This document shows, piece by piece, positions 58,320 to 64,000 of a stretch of DNA of 64,000 nt. Positions within the stretch are counted from its first letter, which is position 1; each line of letters begins with the position of its first letter. The position numbers were made by a program, and so were the translations under genes. The notes under the pieces were generated by a model. The model saw only the letters and a list, made by a program, of their open reading frames with translations, was not told the origin of the DNA and made no database searches. The DNA is from Vicia villosa (Eukaryota; Streptophyta; Magnoliopsida; Fabales; Fabaceae): the NCBI RefSeq assembly GCF_029867415.1, contig NC_081183.1, forward strand, positions 118,782,514-118,846,513, given 5' to 3'.

Positions 58320-60133
58320 TGTAACATCCCGAAAATTCTTATTTAATTAATTTAATCAAGTTTTAAATTAATTATGAGAAATTAACATTTTGTTGAATTA
58401 TGGGGAAAAATAATGAAATGTTAAGTCATTGGGCCATGCGGTGGAATTAGTAAAGTGGGGGTGTAATTGTGTAAGAGCCCATTTCTAATTTTATGTTTTT
58501 CATAAAATAAAGGAAAACAAGAAGAGAAGGAAAAATTAGAACGTGGAAACCAGAAGCTGTGAGAAGAGGAACTGAAGAGCGTGAAGGAGAGCCAAAGAGG
58601 AAGAGGAACCAATTCAAGAATTTGGCTAAGGTAAGGGGGGATTCTTCTCATTAACCTCTATTATGGGTTGTATGAATGATTCGATGGAATTTGTATGTTA
58701 GGATTTCGAATTGGATTATATGTCGGGTTTGGGGTTTTGGGGTTTATAGAACTTTGATTCAATTTAGGTTGTGAATGATGATTGGTGATGAATAATGATG
58801 TTAAACATGATTAGAAGTATGTGTAAACGTGCAATTTATGTCGTATGTGTGATTTATTTTTCTGAAATTCGTACTGGTATGATTTGAGAGTATTTGGGAG
58901 GTATAGAATGCTGTTTTCTGCAGGTTGGGGTTTCTGAAATCACCGGTTCGCGCCGCGTGCACAGAGTGGCGCCGCGAACAGGTGGGCTGAATGTCAGGAT
59001 GTTTTGATATGCACAGGTCGCGCCGCGTACCTGTGTTGGCGCCGCGAAGGCTTAACTTTTTCCTCGCTTCGCGCCGCGTGTAGGTGTTGGCGCCGCGAAG
59101 GCGTAACTTTTTCCTCGCTTCGCGCCGCGTGTGGATGTTGGCGCCGCGTGTTGTGCTGTTTGGGATTTTTGTTGAAGTTTAACGATGTATAACTTTTTAA
59201 CTGTTAGTCTGTTTGATGTGCCGTTTCGAACATAGTGAGGCTAATTCAGTGATATATGCAATAAAATAGTGTTTGAGTTGTGACTCGAATTTAATTTAAA
59301 CACTTGATTTAATTGGTTGTGGTGGTTTATATTGTTATTGCATTGGTTGATGATTATGATTGTTCAGTTGTTTGGTGTTGATGATTAGCATGCGGTATGT
59401 GATGCATGCATTTCATAATCATGTTGTGGGCTGTATCCCTTATGGTGGTGGGACAGCGGTAGCTAATTTTCATTGTGTGGAATTGGTGAGAGAAGTAGCC
59501 GAATCTTTATGGTGGTGGATCGGTGAGATGGGTTATCCCATGTTTGGTACCACATGCATTTAGTTGCATTGCATTAGGTTGTTGTGTATAATTGTAACAT
59601 GAATGGAAGTTGTCCAATGTTATAATTTGTGTGTATTTTGGTATGAATGTTGCTATATTATCTGAATATAATTGATTTTGGGTGAATAATGTATGGATGA
59701 AGTTGTATTGTTTATATACCTATAACATTTGTTAATGCGAATGAAACTCACCCTTACTGTTGTTATTTTTCAGATTGAGGAGTAGCTTGTGTACTTGGTG
59801 AGGATTAGCTCGTCAAGTAGTTCGATAGAGTCAGTTGGGTCTGTGTCATGCTCTGGTCGTGTAACACCGGGAACGTTATTTTAGAATTGACTGATAAACT
59901 TCTGTTTTGTTTATGGTTTATGGTTGAATTATGAGTCTTCGACTCCAGATGTTTGATTATTCAGTTGTTAAGAATATTCCGCTGTGTTAACATGCTACCT
60001 GAATAATTTTTGGTTTATCGTTCCTTTATGGCATGACATGAATATTGTTTATTTTGTTGGCGTTGTAATACTCTTCTTCATGTTTTACTCTGATTTTAAT
60101 GTTAATTTCCGCGGGGTTTAGAAGGGTGTTACA
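58320..60133 (+). repeat. 3' LTR of Tekay element
   Basis: 1814 bp, the same ends as the 5' LTR. It is longer by 51 bp because a unit containing GCGCCGCGAAGGC and CTTTTTCCTCGCTTC is present twice at about 59040-59140. Confidence 0.95.
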
Positions 60134-60718
60134 AAGGGGACTCTAAAGTTCAGAGTTTTGTTCCCTTTTGGTGCTAAATGCGAGTCAGAACTGATGTGCT
60201 ACTTAGACTCAGACTGTGTGGTGATAGATTTGACAGAAGAAGTACTTGATGGATATTTTTTAAAATATATGGGAAGCCTCATTTCTTGGTGCTTCAAGAA
60301 GGAAAACCTGTGGTTCCCTTGTCAACTTGTGAAAATGAATACATTGCAGGTGTTTTGTCTACGTGTCAAGCTCTTTGGCTGATAAATTTGTTGCAGGATT
60401 TTGAAGATCAAGGTGAGCAAGCCTATGAAGCTGATGATAGACAACAAGTCACCTATAAGCCTTACCAAGAAAAAATGGAAAAAACGAAAGAATTAAAATT
60501 TACTACTGTCAGTTTATGTTTTCTAGAGACTAGAATTTAATATAAATGAGTAGTGTCGGGGACATTAAAATATTTTTGTGGGGTCAATATATAAAAAATA
60601 ATTATTATTAGTGTTAAAAATAAAAGTCAAGTGGGGTCACTTGACCCCAAATTACTACCATTTAGATCCGTGCCTGTGCAGATGTGCTGACTAAAGCAAT
60701 AAAACTTAACAATTACAG
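60134..60718 (+). pseudogene. Ty1/copia pol fragment (right part, RNase H end)
   Basis: It continues the relic split by Tekay: CYLDSDCVVIDL, GSLISWCFKKEN, STCENEYIAGVLSTCQALWL, KPMKLMIDNKSPISL, then CADVLTKAIKLNN at about 60680. The last words are the copia pol C-terminus. A foreign stretch at about 60541-60672 interrupts it. Numerous shifts are present. Confidence 0.85.
60541..60672. mobile_element. Possible hAT-derived fragment in copia relic
   Basis: AT-rich insert ending GTCACTTGACCCCAAATTAC and CCATTTAGATCCGTGCCTG. The reverse complement CAGGCACGGATC resembles hAT MITE termini. The matching left terminus is not evident, so it may be truncated. Confidence 0.4.
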
Positions 60719-60942
<224 letters not shown>

Positions 60943-61298
60943 AAACAATGAATTGGAAATCTAATAAAACAGTGTCGCGTTTATCTCATGTGAAGACAAC
61001 AGTGTTGTGTTTATCTCATGTAAAGACTAAAGAAAACAAATCATCAAGACATATATCGGCGATTGCAGAAAATAACATCGGTATGAAAGAAGATAATGAT
61101 TAACAAGTACGACAAAGAGTAAATTGATAGTTAGTTTCAGTGCCATAATTCTACGTTGGAAAACAATTGAAGGAGATAAGAAAAAAAAAATTATCTACGA
61201 TACTACATCATAAGATTAATTGGAATTAGTTCATCTAAGAGTGTTTAATGATGGTTCAATGTGAAACACTTGATAGGTGGTTCACCTTAGACTTCACC
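60943..61298. other. Non-coding spacer
   Basis: A 30-bp direct repeat (GTGTCGCGTTTATCTCATGT, then GTGTTGTGTTTATCTCATGT at about 60972 and 61002) is the only structure noted. Confidence 0.5.

Positions 61299-61382
<84 letters not shown>
61299..61382. repeat. ATT microsatellite
   Basis: About 28 perfect ATT units. The poly-tyrosine ORF over it is an artefact. Confidence 0.97.
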
Positions 61383-62357
61383 GTTTTTGTAAAAATATTG
61401 TTGTTTACCTTCATTTTATATATTTCGATGCTTATGATTAATTAATAGCCCTGTATTCAAATGATATGGCGTTCATTTTAATGATATGGAGTTGATATTT
61501 TTATGTAGCTCATGTGAGATCTACTCCATGCATGTTGAATTAATGACTCAACTTAAACCTCACAACTTTTAAAATCACAAGTAAGTGAACACCTATAAGA
61601 AGTAGTGGTTTTGGTGAAAATCATCAAGAGGTTGAACCTTGAACACTTATAAATTGTTTAAGAATTTATTTTATTTATTTTTAATTATTCAATTTTCTAT
61701 CTTATTTTGAATCAATAGGTATCAACATGCTAAGAAGCGAGATATTAAACTTTTCCACAACATTAAACTTTTTTTATGGTTAGTTTGCTTCTTATTCAAG
61801 AAAAAAATTGTTGAAGAACTTAGATTGTAGAAAATAGAGCTATATTAGAAAATAACATTTATAACATTAGTTATTTAATTCATTTTTATTAGTCAATGTT
61901 ATAATATATTTGAAGTTTATTAATTTTGTTAATTCTTGATTTTTTTTAGATATAAGTTTAAGTTATTCTAATTTTATTGATTTTTGTCAATTTTTGATTT
62001 TTTTTTGTAGGTAAACATTTTGAAATATTACAAAATATATCTTATTATAAAAAAATTGTTGAAGAAGATGGGGATTTTGAAGATAAATGTTAAAATATTT
62101 TGTTGAAGAATTAATAAATATTTGTCCCTTTGTTTCAAATATAAACATAAATCGATGTATTTAATCAATTTTTAGTAATATTTCAATCAAGTTTTTGTTT
62201 GACCTTCACCTATGTAAATTTAATTACGTTCATGAAATCTAATTCTAGGTATAACTTCTTTAAACCCTACAACTTTATCATTTATCATTTAAAAATATCT
62301 GTTATTACTTTTAATTTTATTGTTGCTATACACATCTCTTATGATTCAATTAAAAAT

Positions 62358-62360
<3 letters not shown>
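61383..62360. other. AT-rich DNA, nothing recognised
   Basis: No coding, RNA or element ends found by eye. Confidence 0.4.

Positions 62361-62447
<87 letters not shown>
62361..62447. repeat. AT microsatellite
   Basis: An AT dinucleotide run of about 87 bp. Confidence 0.97.
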
Positions 62448-62449
<2 letters not shown>

Positions 62450-62741
62450 TAAAATATTTATAAATGATATTTTTTCCACTAATTATGTTATTTATTTCAA
62501 AAAATATAATTAATTTTGATAGAGTTAACTTATTTTAAATGATATTATCAAATGATATTATTTAATTATGCAATTATATTAATTTATTATATAACTCAAA
62601 TTTTTATTCTTCTATGACATGTTTCTATTTCTTGCCATCTTTTCATTTATTTACTATTATTTTCCCTTTTTTTCTTTCTCATGAATTGTCTACTTTTTAT
62701 TTATTTTTAATTTTGAATTTAATTATTTATTATTATTATTT

Positions 62742-63140
62742 TTTCGATAAGCAAGATTAATTAATTATATAAATGAAGTGAGTACTAGGGATACACACAA
62801 CCCATTACAAACCAAGAACATACAGTAAGTTATACAATCTTCAGAACATCCATAGATGATTGAAGCCAAGAGTAAAAAGAAATAAATCTGCGACTTTTCA
62901 AACCAATCGCGTGCCAAATTCAATACACCATTTTAACGCTCAAGATGAAATCTTCCAAAACACAAAACACGCTGCTGAAAATGAAATTGTTTCTTGTATT
63001 CCATATCAACCAAACAGTTGCCAGCTAAATTAAACAGAGTTTTCTTCTCTTTTGTCCTCCAACCCAACGCCTGAACAAACTAATCTTCTAATTCTGCAGA
63101 ACAAAGAATACACAATTTATCTTGTTCCTATCAAAGTAAA
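62742..63140 (-). mobile_element. L1-type LINE tail, decayed
   Basis: The minus strand reads like the end of LINE ORF2 (LFNLAGNCLVDMEYKKQFHF) with stops, then a 3'UTR ending ATCTTGCTTATCGAAAAAAT. The CTTGCTTATnGAAAAA end is the same as in the L1 at 10110-10130. Truncated at its 5' side. Confidence 0.6.
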
Positions 63141-63790
63141 TTTGTAGAATATATATTACTATTATTGTAGGAATTATTATCATATTTTTACACTTTGAAA
63201 TTTTTATTATATTTTAATTCTTCAACAAATATCTATTATTTTTACCCTTTAACAATTTTTATTATATTTTTATGTAGGGGTATTTTTAAAATAAGAGATG
63301 AGAGGAACAAATATCTACCATTAGATTAATCAAGAGAGACAAATTAATAATCACATTAATGTTTCAATAAACAATTTTAATTAATTTAATGATAGATATT
63401 TATTCCTCTTATTTCTCATTTTTAAATATATATATTTATTATTAATAATTTAATAAAATGTATCTGTAGGCATAAATAGGTGACAGGTTGATGACTGGTA
63501 TTACCATAGTATAAACAACTAAAATCTTGCTCAAAGTAATATGTAAGATGTTGATATTTTAAATGGGTATTCCATAACAAATTAAACGAATAAAAATATA
63601 TATAAATAAAACAAAAGTTAGTTTCACTAGATATTTGAAGAAGGACGTATACAACATAGAAAACATAATAAAAAAAAAGGGTAACATCTAAGGTGACACA
63701 CTAAAGATGTGGTTCTCCAGTGAGACAGATAAAAATAGAAAAAAATTTAAATAAAGTTTAATAAAAAACCATATTTTTAGAATAATTACC
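63141..63790. other. AT-rich DNA, nothing recognised
   Basis: No gene or element found by eye. Confidence 0.4.
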
Positions 63791-63799
63791 AAAATGTCT

Positions 63800-63970
63800 A
63801 GGTTTGGAACCCTAGATAGGTGGATGCGTCAACTGAAATGGCGCACAAGTGTTTTATAGGGGTGCATGCGCCAATTCAAATGGCTAACCCTAAATTTTCA
63901 TGTGATTACGCCAAATGGAATGGCGCATTAGGGTATTTTTCCCTTTTAGCCAAACCATTTGGCGCCTAAG
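63800..63970. repeat. Short-motif repeat (TGGCGCA words)
   Basis: The word AATGGCGCA and its complement recur at about 63836, 63867 (TGCGCCAATTCAAATGGC), 63908 (ACGCCAAATGGAATGGCGCA) and 63956 (CCATTTGGCGCC). The run continues towards the window edge. It is probably part of a larger repeat cut by the window. Confidence 0.5.
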
Positions 63971-64000
63971 GCCAATACCTTTTTTTTATTTTTATTTTTA

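Larger units (their letters stand above)
52012..60133 (+). mobile_element. Tekay-type chromovirus (Ty3), nearly intact
   Basis: A complete LTR retrotransposon of 8.1 kb: 5' LTR, primer site, one gag-pol frame, polypurine tract and 3' LTR. It is flanked by the 5-bp target duplication AAGGG (52007-52011 and 60134-60138). It is inserted in a copia relic whose coding continues on both sides. The two LTRs differ by about a dozen substitutions plus one 51-bp duplication, so insertion was recent on an evolutionary scale. A C-terminal chromodomain-like segment and the RT sequence place it with the Tekay/Del chromoviruses, an inference from motifs. Confidence 0.95.

Noticed and set aside
61248..61445. 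Poly-tyrosine ORF
   Set aside because: Translation of the ATT microsatellite.
62199..62513. ORF with a long Tyr-Ile repeat
   Set aside because: Translation of the AT microsatellite with random AT-rich flanks.

Overview
The window is plant nuclear DNA: AT-rich, with no bacterial-style gene packing and almost wholly made of nested transposable elements. The mix is L1-type LINEs, a Tekay-type chromovirus, Ty1/copia and Ty3 gag remnants, CACTA elements, MULEs, Helitrons, a tRNA-derived SINE and long AT, ATT and TC microsatellites. The Ty3 gag family and an Ogre-like LTR fragment resemble legumes of the pea/vetch/clover group, which is an inference. No intact ordinary protein-coding host gene was found. 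Nearly every long ORF belongs to a retroelement.

The host content that stands out is a cluster of four MIR169 microRNA loci, all on the minus strand. The mature 5p sequences lie at 2229-2250, 17116-17136, 30627-30647 and 45972-45992, about 13.5-15.3 kb apart. Each has a long imperfect hairpin with a plausible 3p star strand, and a conserved TATAAATA box about 75-90 bp upstream. The first copy (D) encodes a standard miR169; the other three (A, B, C) share a one-base-shorter variant. The copies sit in diverged duplicated units. Units A (about 10.1-21.4 kb) and B (about 26.6-31.75 kb, with a distal piece inverted at 34.65-35.0 kb) align over many kilobases, so each serves as an 'empty site' that dates and delimits insertions in the other.

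Layout. 0-4.2 kb: a MULE-type TIR element with 9-bp target duplications, MIR169 copy D, an L1 tail and a MITE in an ATT microsatellite. 4.2-10.1 kb: a full-length but broken L1. 10.1-21.4 kb: unit A, carrying a truncated CACTA, a foldback L1 tail, a second CACTA with a Ulp1-like protease gene, a hAT-like MITE, MIR169 copy A and a Helitron. 21.6-26.6 kb: unclassified repeat DNA, an LTR and a 5'-truncated L1. 26.6-35 kb: unit B with an intact-ended CACTA, MIR169 copy B and an inverted block of L1 and SINE insertions. 35-38.1 kb: Helitron-like DNA. 38.1-40.6 kb: no recognised gene. 40.8-45.5 kb: Ty3 gag remnants and a copia tail. 45.6-47.1 kb: unit C with MIR169 copy C. 47.4-50 kb: an unexplained repeat field and a decayed MULE/OTU coding region. 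50.3-60.7 kb: an Ogre-like LTR piece and a copia fragment split by a young Tekay element. 60.7-64 kb: microsatellites, an L1 tail and AT-rich DNA.

The genes do not form a pathway. The only likely functional products are the four miR169 precursors, a family known to target NF-YA transcription factor mRNAs, plus possibly the Tekay polyprotein if its single stop codon is tolerated.
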